A DNA stretch of 64,000 bases from Hofstenia miamia (GCA_004352715.1 SCFE01000035.1:1548386-1612385), one strand, 5' to 3'. Counted from the first letter of the stretch, positions 13,101-23,271 are shown. The notes: generated by a model from the letters alone, not told the origin. Translations and numbers: made by a program.

Positions 13101-16100
13101 CTAATAATGACAAGTTCGCATGTTCATTTGCCGAAGGTTAATGCGAGAAATGAGACCGATTGCTCTAGCCAATTAGATTATTGCACAGCGCCACGAAGAA
13201 TTTGTTCAAAAAATTAAATGCCAAATTAATTGCATTTTATACAATTGAAGCGGCATGGTTTTTATTCCCAGGATTACATGTGAAACACTATTAATGTGAA
13301 CTCAATATTTTATGTGTGCATCGGATGTCTCTGTTCTTTTAGAGCAACACCTAATGGCATTGTTAGTTAAAAGAGTTTAGTTAAAAGTTTTTAGAATGGT
13401 ATCAAAAGGACGTTCAACTAATAAAATATACCACTAGTCTTGTCCTCTTTAGCCATAAATTTTCAATTTTTTTATTTAATTGTTGTAGAAAATCAGAATA
13501 GTTATGCACAAATCCATTTATATTCATAATGTTTAGTTTAACACTATATGTTGTTAATCTCCCGTTAAAATTAGATTCCCTTCCTGAATACTGAAATTTA
13601 ACAGATTGGGCACTACTTAGGACTGTTAAAACATTGATATGATTAGTTGTAAGACCTACATACCAAATGACACGTAATAATTAAAAACTCGGGATTTACG
13701 CCAAAGTAATCCCGAGATGAATACCCAATAAATTTTGAAAATCCCCGGATTACAAACATGGAATCAGTTTTAACTGTTGCTTAGAAATCTCATGTCTGTT
13801 ATGTTGTAATAATATTGCATAGGTTTTCCAACATTCTTAATAATTAAAGTTTTCAGCTGTCCTCTTAAGTTTTAAACTCACGGACCACCACTAATATCAG
13901 GCATATTGAGAAGACGTATTTCTATTGTTCAATGTCAAAATTGAATTGATTTTGTTAAACATTATAAAAGGACTACGCCCAATTTTTCCTACTAAACTTC
14001 CATTTAAGAGTGCTGGGTTGCCTAACTTAATATATTAAAGTTTGTAAATACTAACTACGGAAATCACATGATTTGTATGACTAGTATCAATCTTTTGTTT
14101 GAAAATGTCAGTACCATGATAACCGTCAAGCTCTTTAGTTGCGTGAATGTAGCATGCGATTGGGCCATTTTCATAGATCTGCTGCTTCATATTGTCTCTT
14201 CCAACTAGCGGGCCGAAATCACCCACCTAAAAAAATTTTACGAATATTTCCGCAATTTAATTATTGTTCACACGTGTTTTTCGAACTTTCCCTATATAAT
14301 ATTACAATATTTCTATTACGATTAACATCATTTGATAAAATGATTGAAAACTATGTGTGCGAAGTAACATCATCAAAGGTGGATAATGGATGAGAAAACA
14401 TCGAACAAAAATTGCACTGTTAGAGCTCAAAAATTTTGCTAGCATTACGAATTTCTCAAGATCGATATTTGCATGGGCCAATTTTTCAAGTTTATTGGAA
14501 AAATATGTTTATATTTTAATTATATCTTTCAAAAAGCTTTATAAAAAGTGGGTAAATGTGGGTATGGAATTAATAAATAAACTATATGAATAAATATATG
14601 TATTTTTCAGATGAAACTGAACGGCGTGGCAACTAAACTACTACCAAGTCGTAGCAACTAAATAATACATTACAAATACATATTAAAATTCTTATTGATG
14701 AACCTGCAATTAGTACAGAAGCACCTTATCAGACTTGTCAACGAGCCGAGCTTCTAACGAGGAGAGCCGAGCCGAGCAGAGCCGAGCCGACCTTGAGCAC
14801 AGTATTTGATATACAACGAGCCCAAAATGAGCCTATTTTAGGCAAAGCAAGTTTATAGTTCTGCTTGTTAATTTGATTATGGAAGATTTTTCTTATTTTT
14901 TGCAGTCTGAGTATACCTCTCCTATAATCTTATTTAAGAAATGTTTATTAAATAATAGGAAGAGCTATGTAAAAAATTCCTTGAGCACAATATTTTAAAA
15001 AAAATACCGAGCTAAAACGAGCTTCATTCAAAGATTCTATGTGGCGAGCGGAGCCAAGCCGAACTTACACAAAATTTAACGAGCCGAGCTTGGAAATGTC
15101 GGCTCGTTGACAAGTCTGCACCTTATTTACCATGTGTAGATATTTCCTATTTCCTACCCAAAAGTCGTTTAAAAAAAATCTTAATATAGTGTATTTAACC
15201 GTCGTTCGTTCGACACAGGGAATTTGCTTTCCTTGAAATGCGATGCCAAAATTTTGATTACGATTTTATCATGTTCGTCTTCTTTATGCTAAAAATAGGC
15301 ATTTTTATATTTGCGAAACTTACTTGATTTAGATGAAATAAGTAAAATCGGAATGAACATTGCTGCTAATTTAAACATAAGCATTTAGAAAGCTTGCAAA
15401 AATGATATTTGGCATTGTGAAAGTGAGAATGGTCTACTACAATACGTGGTCGTTGGTGGGATAAATACATACCCAGTAAAAGACGTCGTTTTTGTGGGAT
15501 ATTGGCCTTTAATAGGTGTTGAATTGTTTCAGTGGCGTTTATAGTGCGGATTAGTGGCGGTGAATAATTCCGTCTAGCAAAAATATTTAAAAATAGGAAT
15601 AATTTTAGTTTTATGACAATTTGAAGATAAATTTTTTAAAAACTGCATTTTTATTGATAGTTTGTCGTTTTATTGTGTAAAGACGTTGTTTTGAAAAGTC
15701 GTTTTAGTGCCGTTATTATGTCGTTCAGCGGCGTCGTTACGACAGTTCTATGTTTACTGGGTAGGCTTGCGGGTGTATGTTGTGTAGCATGGTGGGAAAC
15801 GGGTCAAATATAATACGGGTGGGANTTTTGTGTTTTATTGGCGTTTAATAGGCGTTGAATTGTTTGAGTGGCGTTTATAGTGCGGATTAATGGCGCTGCA
15901 TAATTCCGTCTAGCAAAAAATATTTAAAAATAGGAATAATTTTAGTTTTATGACAATTTGACAGTTCTATGTTTACTGGGTAGGCTTGCGGGTGTATGTT
16001 GTGTAGCATGGTGGGAAACGGGTCAAATATAATACGGGTGGGAAACGGGTCAAATATAATACGGGTGGGGTGCGGGTTACTTTTAGACAGGTCGAATCGG

Positions 16101-19100
16101 GTCGCAGGTCATTTATAATTGTTAGCGTGAAATAACACTAACAAATTTAAGGAAAAATTTAAGAAGTCAAACATTTGAATCTTTGAGATTCCAAAGATTT
16201 TATTATTTTGTATTTTTTATTCTAGTAGAAGTAGTATTAAAAGACTTTAATTTCATTATGCAAATCATAACAACATTGAAACTAACTAAGAAAAGGATTT
16301 AAAGCTCCTGATATCAAAATAGCACTTTTGATGTAACATTTATAGAATGAAATGAGAGCTTCATAATCTCGTCAAAGAAATATTAGGGAAAGTTGAGGTC
16401 ATTTCGCCCCTTGTATAGTAATCGGCTCTAAATGTAATTCAGAGCAAGACATTGTTTTGAAACTATTCTAGCAGTCTTACGTAGCCCTCAAAAGGAGGCG
16501 TAATTGATATTGGAAAATAATATTTGATACACAATTTTTTTAAACTGAATGGTTAATGTGTAAGGAACGTTTCCTTTTATCATATAATATATCTTCTGGG
16601 TTTTTAATATGATTAAGCCAAGCAAAGTTGTCAGCACATAAAACACATAAGTCCAAAACCTGTTCAAATTAGACAAATTAGTGATTGCGAATAAAATTTT
16701 TTTATTGATACTTTCCTGTTGCGGGTCACGGTTACATGAGTCGATACAGGTGGTGGGTCAAAAAAATACCCATTTCTCACAGGGATGGAAATTGAACTGT
16801 GGTCTAATTATATTTATTCTAGCTATGAACGCGACTATTTTTTGGAAAAACCTGTGGACTCAGGGCGAGTATGATTTTTGTTCCCTGCGTTCGTGTGTGT
16901 GGGTTGGGTACAGCTTATTACATAATGTGTGGCATGCGGGTTGGGTTGGGTAGGAAAATCTGTCTCCATGTTCACAATTGTTCATGACATTTATAAGAAA
17001 TATATATACAAACTGTTTAATGTCTAAAAAAATTTGTATTAAGTGGTTTGTCTGCAGGGAGCTTTCCACAAACATATTGCTTCCAATAGTAATACTATAT
17101 TTTTTCACAAATGGGCGGCAAAGTTACGAAATTACCCCATTCTACTTTAGTTATATTAAATCTTCCAGTTTCTCAGTCATTCTGGGTGCCAAATTAATGT
17201 GAGAGCTGATATGGAGTTAACTGCGACTTCCAATAAATTTAGTCTCTCAGATTGAATAGGGTCGTACGATTGAATTCAAAATATTCATGCATAAAGGAAG
17301 AGATAATAGATGTGGACCGAGCAGTGCAATGACTTTACGGACCCACTAAAGGTAATTTTTTTAGGGAAACTTGTTTATCCTTATACAATAACTCATTAAT
17401 ATATTGAAGCACTTATAATAGTACTAATGTAAAGTAAACTTTATACTAGTTATTGTTGTATACTACCCTTCAGCAATTGTGATGTGTGCACTCTCCACGC
17501 CTTCACTACAATAAATTTCTTGTCAAGAGCGTAGCCAATGAAATATGAATTTCAAAATAACTTAGTTACTTAAAGGGTTACATGGTTCAATCAAAAGTCG
17601 TATTCTTAAATTCGTGTTGCTGGAATATCTTCGCTGAAATATTGAAGTAAGGTTTGTCTAGGTTGCACCCTTAGCCATCACGAACCGATAAATACAGAAT
17701 TTATTGAGATACTTACAGATCCCCCAAGTTTTTTAAGTGAGCAAAAGCAAGGCAAGAATGTATTTACGTGGGTAATTGCCCACCCTTGCCCACAGTAGCT
17801 ACGGCCCAGCATTTTACCAGTCTAAGCAATATTCAAGAAGGTTGCTCAATGATTGATAAATTTATTATAGCTGTATTATATTAAGCAGTCCACTCAGTGT
17901 TGGAATTTGCAATGCTTAGATTTTCAATTTTGGCTATACAAATATAAATATTTGTTTTAAAATTATATTAAAAAAAATAAACCTTTTCAAAAATATTTGT
18001 GTTATTACTAGAGTGGATGAATTCTTATTTTTTGCATGCATTAAGAATTCAAAATTAGTGTAGTTAGCCCAAATCACTGAGTGACGTATTTACTAATATT
18101 TCAAAACAAATTCAAATCAAATTCATACCATGTATCGTGTGTAGTTTGATATAGCAACACAATCACCTCGTCGAACACAAGTACCACATTTATTAAAAGG
18201 AGTACAATCTTGTACAATTGCTTGATAGTTATTGCAGGTTTCATCGGGTATCCCATGATCATGCATGTATTTATATACTAAATAGACCTCTCCACCAGTA
18301 ATACAGTTGCCTAAATATTTTTGCAACTTACAGCATTCGAAATGTTTGTATGGATATTTCTTACATGTTAAAATTTCAAATAGTGAGCACTTAGGACATG
18401 TACTCTCATTAGACTTTGAATAAACTCATTCCAACCCGTTTGAATTTGGAGTAAAACTGGAGTTGAAACTAAGACTTTTATATAATAGTGAGAGCTGTTT
18501 AAACATCAAATATTAAATTTAAGTTGAAAAATTGCGTACAATGCAGATCTTGGCTGTAATCATTTTTTGCATTTATCAAATATTATAAAATATTTATTAT
18601 AAATTTTGAATTATTATTTTTCTACAAAAATATCCCTGAGGGTTTTATATAAATATTGTCTATGTCTACTGGACCAATAGAGCAATATTTCTTTGCACTG
18701 CTTTGAAAGTGAAACGGATGAAGTCTTTCCATTTGTAGCTCAGGTCTAAGACAGTATTAATAATCCTTTTTGCTGTCCATTAAAACTTTTTTCAAGAGAA
18801 TGGCTTTTAAATCAAGGCAAATTAAGGACAAATGATAATATCATTCCTACTAAGAGATAAAGAACTTTAGGAAGAGAAGAATGCGTGAACATAATACGCA
18901 AAATGGGTTGAAAAAATCGTAATATTTCCAAAAAAAACGTTTTAACATTAAACAGCACTGTAATTTTGAAAGTTTTTAATGATCCTAGAAAAAAAATTAA
19001 CGCTTATAGCCTTCGGCACGTGACCTCTGACTTTGCGCACCAAATGTTAAGAAACAGGCAAAGTTCTTTTTTGCTTCTATTGTCTCAATACCGTATAAAT

Positions 19101-20109
19101 GCTAGAATGTAAATGTTTTTCAAAATTCAACATTTTCAACTACTTCAACAATAGCAATACGATTTAATAGAAATTTTCAACATTTAATTAAAGCATGTTC
19201 CCCAATAGATCTGTCCATGCCTCACGATTTCCAAATTTTCTAATAGATTTGGAAAACGTTTTTTCTAAATGCGGTAATAACGGTTTTTTCCATTTAAATG
19301 GATGCCAATTGTAGCTGTGGGGATATACCCCCAGATTGAAACCTTATCACCCACCTCTCAGAGATAATAGTAAGAACATTGAAATAAAATTATTATATAA
19401 CTTTCTTTGCAATCCCCTCCCATTACCTGTGCTAGCTACCCTCTCTACAAAAATTTGCTAATATAGTAGTACACACCTAATTGTGATAAACTTACCAAGA
19501 TTCATTTTTCGTTTCATACATGCAAGTCTGTTATAAAAGCACCAATGTGCCAATCTCAAATATTATTTTAAATAAAATTTTATAAAAACATTTGAAAATA
19601 ACATTCCAAAAAACAAGTGTTTGAAACACTATGCTTACGGAGTGTTTAAAACACCGATTGATTTAACAGGACAACCCTGAACATAATTCAATTTTTTTCT
19701 TCATATATTTTTTACCAATATTTAGTATTTTTATTGTTTGGAAATTACAAATATCGCAAATATCGTACGCATTTTGAACAGAAATATAAAGTTTTTCCCT
19801 ATCGCACACTAGTCCATTTTGCATACGCTACGCCACTTCTTGAAATCATAACTCAAACATAACTCATTGCTCGCATGTCAATCCACTCACATTAAAGTTA
19901 ATTTTAGTCATACCAGCATTGGCACAAGCTAAACCATGCTGTGCTGAAAGATAGGCAGATGTTTGTTTACCACCTCGCTTGATATTGATTCTGTCAGCTG
20001 CTGCACTAGTGGCGGCCATCATGAAACACGAACCACAGTATTGAGGAATATGCTGATTTCGAATTGGACTAGTGTAAACAATCCCATCAACTGATCGCCA
20101 ATCCCAAGC
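976..20109 (-). CDS. CTSZ-like: Cathepsin Z-like cysteine peptidase gene A (four exons found, first exon not found)
   Basis: Papain-family (C1A) peptidase of the cathepsin X/Z type, a lysosomal or secreted carboxypeptidase. Minus-strand exons are 19914-20109, 18129-18310, 14056-14226 and 976-1155, each bounded by AG and GT with compatible phases. They carry [11 protein letters not shown] (cathepsin Z HIP mini-loop and catalytic Cys), [33 protein letters not shown] (catalytic His) and YWIIRNSWG (catalytic Asn). Odd points: the residue after the catalytic Cys is Phe, not the near-invariant Trp, and the family's following AHAS region reads MMAAT. The last intron is 12.9 kb and full of transposons. 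A signal-peptide/propeptide exon was not found between 20110 and 29310, so the gene may be 5'-truncated or its first exon may be diverged. Assigning exon 976-1155 to this gene is inference from order, strand and phase. Confidence 0.85.
1249..2520 (-). mobile_element. Tc1/mariner transposon with intact terminal inverted repeats
   Basis: About 1.27 kb with termini TAGTTGGCTGCAAAAAAA...TGAGACT inverted at both ends (1249-1274 and 2495-2520), flanked by TA dinucleotides (1247-1248 and 2521-2522). Length and TA target fit Tc1/mariner. It lies in the last intron of cathepsin gene A, about 100 bp from the Gypsy element. Confidence 0.9.
1370..2228 (-). pseudogene. Tc1-type transposase, frameshifted
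   Basis: Cut-and-paste DDE transposase. The coding sequence is split over at least three frames: 2175-1756 (HTH-like N-terminus, then VWITDECVF with the first catalytic Asp), 1891-1703 ([11 protein letters not shown]) and 1687-1370 (DGATPHTS with the second Asp and SPIENVW with the Glu). Thirty-four residues separate the second Asp and the Glu, i.e. a DD34E signature. The frame breaks make it inactive as read. Confidence 0.88.
2618..2763 (-). repeat. Gypsy 3' LTR
   Basis: Matches 5817-5961 almost throughout (shared segments include 'gcaatatcacattcaactaa' and 'taagcactggtaaagaat'). Right boundary is uncertain by a few bases. Confidence 0.8.
2830..4700 (-). pseudogene. Gypsy pol remnant: RT, RNase H, integrase
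   Basis: Reading leftward: RT motif A-like [13 protein letters not shown] (about 4620-4660), RT YIDDI with [11 protein letters not shown] (4300-4566), RNase H ([35 protein letters not shown]), integrase with FLAVDIVG and TIVDHASRW Asp residues (3281-4195), and after a stop the integrase segment [13 protein letters not shown] carrying the Glu (2876-3178). Interrupted by several frame breaks, so not functional. Confidence 0.85.
4840..5875 (-). pseudogene. Gypsy gag and protease remnants
   Basis: Gag part: a zinc knuckle [14 protein letters not shown] (C-x2-C-x4-H-x4-C) at about 5229-5270, preceded by an uncharacterised stretch to 5875. Protease part in another frame (4840-5274): degenerate active site LFDTART followed by [20 protein letters not shown] frameshift separates the two; whether this is programmed or decay cannot be told. 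Confidence 0.75.
5806..5815 (-). other. Gypsy primer binding site
   Basis: Minus strand reads TGGCGCAGTC one base after the LTR. This is the form used by several insect Gypsy elements (tRNA-Ser primed, by recall). Confidence 0.65.
5817..5961 (-). repeat. Gypsy 5' LTR
   Basis: Partner of 2618-2763; several substitutions between the two show the insertion is not recent. Confidence 0.8.
5962..6326. other. Intronic stretch, nothing recognised
   Basis: AT-rich sequence between the Gypsy 5' LTR and the Polinton-like terminus; no coding or repeat signal seen. Confidence 0.5.
6635..7634. other. Assembly gap (1000 N)
   Basis: Exactly 1000 N, so probably a placeholder size. The left flank holds a short tandem repeat (tcccacattaacttacttt twice). 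Confidence 0.95.
7635..7951 (-). CDS. Polinton-type small protein, 3' part in gap
   Basis: ATG at 7949-7951 opens about 105 residues before the gap. The start [16 protein letters not shown] resembles the 'MVLV-EEYNRL' opening of a small protein common beside Polinton capsid genes (family recognised by pattern only). Hydrophilic, Asn-rich, no membrane segment. Function unknown; possibly a minor virion component. Confidence 0.45.
8053..8267. mobile_element. piggyBac-type MITE
   Basis: 215 bp between TTAA at 8049-8052 and TTAA at 8268-8271. Inverted ends CACTAGAACGGCCA and CACTAGAAGGGCCA. The TTAA target and CACTAGAA-type termini fit piggyBac. No coding capacity. Confidence 0.85.
8268..8457 (-). 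pseudogene. Packaging-ATPase-like N-terminal fragment, interrupted
   Basis: ATG at 8455-8457. Contains the P-loop [17 protein letters not shown], typical in position and form of the FtsK/HerA-type genome-packaging ATPase of Polintons. The frame is broken at a TTAA by the 215-bp piggyBac MITE (8053-8267), and only a short tail lies beyond it, so the Walker B and later motifs are missing. Non-functional as read. Confidence 0.5.
8701..8800. repeat. 61-bp tandem duplication
   Basis: 'ttttgttcgaaaggacaaaa' and the following bases occur at about 8701 and again at about 8762, in the divergent intergenic region between the ATPase-like and Cys-rich ORFs. Could be a promoter repeat or decay. Confidence 0.6.
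8839..9440. repeat. Near-identical direct duplication across a single N (9140)
   Basis: 8839-9139 and 9141-9440 differ at only a few positions, and the first copy stops exactly at the N. Best read as two allelic contig ends not merged. The 5' end of the Cys-rich ORF is therefore present twice. Confidence 0.85.
9307..9750 (+). CDS. Cys-rich Polinton-associated protein
   Basis: 147 codons from ATG 9307 ([14 protein letters not shown]) to TAA at 9748-9750. The centre has a tight Cys cluster ([15 protein letters not shown]) that could bind zinc; the rest is unremarkable. I do not recognise the family. It sits divergently from the ATPase-like ORF and 45 bp before the capsid-like ORF, which suggests the same mobile element. 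A truncated second copy of its start (about 9000-9139) is an assembly duplicate. Confidence 0.5.
   Translation: MTTNVFLEWSFDSVLKNFSAIEHKMCVLQNVDKLVNYNDIPLPNNKTLHVLFHPSQGQCTCDTCLDLDDCDCTNDVSNFKMCGENLPHTFTAAQVLQANANKMYKDGFAIDIVIEEIFRLIDGEEGNCGKIPLNHGHSIEYCILTCE
9795..10600 (+). CDS. Capsid-like (Polinton minor capsid/penton type) protein, ORF split by an assembly duplication
   Basis: Starts ATG 9795 and stops TAA 10598-10600; 9851-10127 is repeated as 10129-10405 around the N at 10128, so the real gene is shorter than the interval. The middle [13 protein letters not shown] ... [12 protein letters not shown] and the end [25 protein letters not shown] resemble the jelly-roll-like 'F54H12.2' protein seen in many invertebrate Polintons (recalled pattern, not searched). 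Probably structural. Ends are intact, so this ORF looks less decayed than its neighbours. Confidence 0.5.
9851..10405. repeat. Direct duplication across a single N (10128)
   Basis: 9851-10127 and 10129-10405 agree except for a rare substitution (acatgtc versus acttgtc near 10073/10351). Allelic contig overlap is the simplest reading. Confidence 0.88.
10906..10957 (+). CDS. Candidate first exon
   Basis: A near-palindromic TATA element (gtgtataaatatacac, about 10881-10896) lies just upstream of ATG 10906, which opens [17 protein letters not shown] and meets a strong donor GTAAGC at 10958. The continuation would lie in or beyond the gap at 11164. It could belong to the hAT transposase gene or to another element gene. 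Confidence 0.3.
11164..11779. other. Assembly gap (616 N)
   Basis: Hides the 5' part of the hAT transposase and the left end of that element. Confidence 0.95.
11780..12372 (+). CDS. hAT transposase C-terminal part (SCAND3/ZBED5-like)
   Basis: 197 codons open from the gap edge to TAG at 12370-12372. The end [26 protein letters not shown] matches the hAT C-terminal dimerisation region as in ZBED5/SCAND3-like proteins. The visible part has no stop or frameshift, so the copy may be young. Whether the catalytic part is intact cannot be seen. Confidence 0.85.
11780..12543 (+). mobile_element. hAT (Charlie/ZBED-type) transposon, right part
   Basis: Ends ...GGTTGAGAAACACTG at 12543; reversed this is CAGTGTTTCTCAACC, the terminal repeat typical of Charlie-type hAT elements. 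The next 8 bases, atttaaat, would be the target duplication. The left end is hidden in the gap. Confidence 0.85.
12739..13103. mobile_element. hAT MITE, family 'GGCAACCAC' copy 1
   Basis: Ends TATGGCAACCAC and (inverted) TAGGGCAACCAC; flanks attatgaa / ataatgac are an imperfect 8-bp duplication. Inner motifs (ggtcatattttggc, tctgattatcatttg) are shared with 25535-26158. Confidence 0.7.
13112..14055. other. Intronic stretch, nothing recognised
   Basis: Gene A last intron, AT-rich; no coding or repeat signal found. Confidence 0.5.
14056..14226 (-). CDS. CTSZ-like: Gene A exon with catalytic His
   Basis: 171 nt, phase 0 at both ends. Starts VGDFGPL after TTTTTTAG and ends TNHVISV before donor GTTAGT. 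Corresponds to the family segment VGDYGSLSGREKM..NGPIS..INHVVSV. Same length as the gene B exon 30388-30558. Confidence 0.9.
14227..14729. other. Intronic stretch, nothing recognised
   Basis: Short open frames here lack any family resemblance. Confidence 0.5.
14730..15118. mobile_element. hAT MITE with perfect 8-bp target duplication
   Basis: 389 bp; ends CAGACTTGTCAACGAGCCGA inverted at the right as TCGGCTCGTTGACAAGTCTG. Target duplication CACCTTAT at 14722-14729 and 15119-15126. Contains clustered 'gagccgag' subterminal repeats. Related fragments lie at 21107-21220 and 59737-59819. Confidence 0.93.
15470..16047. repeat. MITE-like element, duplicated across a single N (15825)
   Basis: ACCCAGTAAA at 15470 and its inverse TTTACTGGGT near 15752 bound a candidate element. 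After the N the same sequence restarts (15826-16047) but lacks about 115 bp present in the first copy, so the two contig ends look like alleles differing by an indel. Confidence 0.65.
16010..17190. other. Low-copy G-rich repeats, otherwise unassigned
   Basis: 'ggtgggaaacgggtcaaata' is repeated at 16010-16060, and 'gcgggt'-type motifs recur near 16075, 16715 and 16930. Possibly the eroded ends of a DNA transposon. No gene seen up to 17600. Confidence 0.35.
17620..17810 (-). repeat. Interspersed repeat 'gccgtagc', copy 1
   Basis: Reverse complement resembles 37886-38075: GCCGTAGC..., GGGCAATT.CCCAC/TCCAC, GGGTGCAA, TTACTTCAATATTT in the same order. Class unknown. Confidence 0.6.
18129..18310 (-). 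CDS. CTSZ-like: Gene A exon with [12 protein letters not shown] motif
   Basis: 182 nt, begins in phase 1 (completes a split Gly codon), ends ...NYTRYM before donor GTATGA. Holds the cathepsin Z hallmark [12 protein letters not shown] and the Cys-rich [10 protein letters not shown] segment. Same length as gene B exon 30620-30801. Confidence 0.9.
18905..19300 (+). repeat. Unclassified interspersed repeat, copy 2
   Basis: Same order of blocks as 100-640, including cctctgactttgcgcac and agaaattttcaacatt; shorter. Lies in gene A intron 18311-19913; the remainder of that intron shows nothing. Confidence 0.7.
19914..20109 (-). CDS. CTSZ-like: Gene A exon with catalytic Cys
   Basis: 196 nt. Starts AWDWR after TTTAG and ends ANA plus split G before donor GTATGA. 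Contains [13 protein letters not shown] and [12 protein letters not shown]. 58 of 66 residues are the same as in gene B exon 34400-34595 by my hand alignment. Confidence 0.9.
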
Positions 20110-21106
20110 CTAAATTGATTTTATGAGCTGTAAGTCGATGCACATTTTAATATTAATTTTTTTTCGGTTAATCAATGTAGAAGTCATTATGAGCTTCAAG
20201 AACTTGCATGTCGTATTAAAGTGTATAGATCCTGCACAATGTAAATTTTTTCTTCTGGTACATTTAAAAAAATGTGTAACTTTAACCGTTCTAAGTCGTT
20301 TGGGGTGTTTCTGTAACCCCACAGTCCTTAATTACGTTGCTGAAACACGGGAACTTCCGGTTAAATCAACAAAAACATGACTTTTTATATCAAACTAAAT
20401 GCCTAATAATGTTAAATAGCAACAATGTTTAGCAGCTTTATTTACAATATTAACTGCAATTCTATGATTATCGTCATATGGGGTAACTTCATCACCCCAA
20501 GTTATTTAGTGGAATCTGGTTTTGCACTTAACCAATTACCATACATGTGAGAAATTACACTAATTTGTGAATAAAATGCAGAAATTACTATTCCGTTATT
20601 CCCAATACAGTCACATTGAAACAAGCTAGCCTATATCTAAATCAATTTTATAACATTGCTATGCACATTTGGTTTAGTTCATGCCATCTTGTAAACTATT
20701 TTTTTGACAAATTGTAGGCAGTTCGCAAAAAATCGACGCACTATATACAAGAGAATATGCAAAATTCATCAGTTAACATTATATTTCACAACAATTCACT
20801 TTGGCAATATTTGAGCAAAGGTAAGTGTTCTCTATTCTTGATATCTTTAATGTATCTCAATTAGTATAATTTACAACAAATTTCATATAAGAAAAAGGGG
20901 AATGAACAAACGATAAGTCTTTATTGCACTGGTCACAAGTGCCGGAGATAGGCACATGAGTTTGTCTTTAACATGATAAATTTTTATCTCAAATTTTTTA
21001 CATCCCTCTTGCTATTATTTAACAAGCATTTTAAAATATGATTATAAAAGAGGTGTTTTGAATGACAGAGTAAGAAAAATCTGCATAAATTAAGAAACAG
21101 AACTAC
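20110..21106. other. Upstream of gene A exons, nothing recognised
   Basis: Searched by eye on the minus strand for a signal-peptide exon of gene A ending in phase 0; none convincing. Confidence 0.4.
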
Positions 21107-21220
21107 AAATTTGCTTGGCTTAATAAAGGCTCGTTTTGTGCTCGTTGTGTATCCAATGCAGTGTTCAAGTTCGGCTCGGCTTGGTACGTTAGAAGCTCGG
21201 CTTGTTGACGGGTCTGGTAG
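21107..21220 (-). mobile_element. Fragment of the 'CGAGCCGAGC' hAT MITE
   Basis: gttcggctcggcttgg ... gaagctcggcttgttgacgggtctgg matches the inverted end of the 14730-15118 family with substitutions. Confidence 0.7.
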
Positions 21221-21493
21221 TAATAATTGTATTAATACCTATATCAAATACATGTGTGATTATATGTGTCAATGCATGAGTGACTCTATGATATTAAACA
21301 AGACAAGGTCTCCACTTGAAAAAGAAAGGAAAGGATGCCTTTTTTCCATTCAAATATTTACAAAATACTACAGGAAAGTGTTACAAGCTTTCAAATTTTG
21401 TTGTAAACCGCATGCTATAAGTGAAAGAATTTATGTAGATTGAATTTATTTTATATTAAATAATATGGAATTTATAATTTTATGGTAACAAAG

Positions 21494-23271
21494 AGGGGCC
21501 CAGCTAACCGGGGGTGGGGGGCTGAGAGTGATGCACCCCCAGAATATTTTTCTCAAAGGGGCAGCAAAATAAGAAATTAGCAGATGTTGTAATAGATTAA
21601 TTATATTTTCAATTCATTTTCTAAATTTCACTAATTAATAGGTCTATCCATTTCTACATTTCTTGCAATGAAAACCTGAATAACTGATTTCTGATCTTTT
21701 TGTAAATATGGTTATTGAATTTCAGGCATTACTAGGGCTACATGATTTATTTATATTTTCAAGCTACTGGCTTGTTTTATTCTTCTAAACGAAAAATTAG
21801 CTTCAATGTCGCTTAATTTGATTTTGAAAGAAGTCGCTTACTACTTCTAAAAAAATGTATATAACTTTTTTGCTTTTCAATTCAGAAAGTCTACATCTAC
21901 ATTTAAATTTTGTATTTATAATCTTTAGGTATTTCTACTTATAGCCTTGAGAACAGCATTAACGTCTGATAGGCCTAGCTTTTTTATTCAATACCATATA
22001 ACAATCACCCAGATGCAATATAACACAATATCATAATCGTTGCCTAGTCAATCTCAATTTACTATTCTATGCTTCAGGGACGTATGCAGGATTTTCAGAC
22101 GTCGGACATTCTCAGTCGCGATCAGGTGATTATGACCAAAAGCGGCTTGAAGATCCACGAAATTTTTCAAGTTTCAAAAATGCACACTGAAAATGCATTT
22201 TATGACTTTAGTTTTTAAAATATTTTAGTTTTTATCGAAATTCGTTTGATTTAAAGAGTAAAATGAATTTTTAAAACAGGCAGGGTTGGGGACCACTGCT
22301 ATGTCTTATTAAGTATCAATCTTATCTTCGTATTTTTTTGATTTGACATACATAATATTGTTTTTAAACACTTTTAGGTTATCAATTATCATTTTGATAT
22401 GCCACTAATACCAGTAAAAAATAAATTCAGCTTAGTGGAAGTCAGGATAGAATACAATGCGTCACCTATTTTCTTTTCTTGTTGAAACATATGCATCCCG
22501 ATGGCCGTTGCTTCCAACGAACGATGACTTAGTAAGTTCAGAATTAACAAGAACTGCTAGAGAATAATAATGTTCAAAAACCGACTGGAAGAACTTATAC
22601 TCATATATTGTGAAAAATATTTGAAAGAAAATTTGGAAATGGATATTTCAATAATACGAGGACTACAATTGAAGCTGAAACAATTGGCTTATTACATATT
22701 TGTATTTCAGTTCATTTTGATTTGTTTATGGTATTGGTAAGGCATTCAAAATTCGACTAAGTTTTTGTACATCATCGACTTTTTAGCAGAAACAGTTTTA
22801 CCATTAAACTAAGGTAGGGAAACATTATAAGCTTCAAATTTTAAAAGATTAATTTGAAAAGAATTGATAGATAGTATTTGTGGTGAAGCTGAAATTGCTT
22901 TATTACCGATATACAATGCAATCTTTAGATTTGCTTGCGAGAAATTTTGCCATTTTTTCAACATTATAATTAAGATGTAAGGAGATTTATAATTAGGACA
23001 GGAAAGAAGCAATGACAAAAATTTTCTGTGAAAAAGCAAAAATTTTGATAATCAATGTTTTTCGAGTAATCCTAGTGATTTAATATACCCTATTAATCAT
23101 ACACATACTGTTCTATATATAACTTTTGAATATTTTAATAATTATAATAATGGACTATTATGCTATACATGCTGTAGGTGCAGAGAATTAAACTGAAAAT
23201 TCTAATTGAACTCTTGCAGGCGAACAATTTTGCTAATGCACCCCCTTAAATATATTTTCTCGCTGAACCTC
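21494..23271. mobile_element. Candidate insertion between 11-bp direct repeats
   Basis: TGGTAACAAAG occurs at 21483-21493 and 23272-23282. Between them the left side starts AGGGGCCCAGC and the right ends GCTGAACCTCT, imperfect inverted termini, with GATGCACCCCC near both ends. The spacing suggests a ~1.8 kb hAT-like relic with no readable transposase. Confidence 0.4.
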
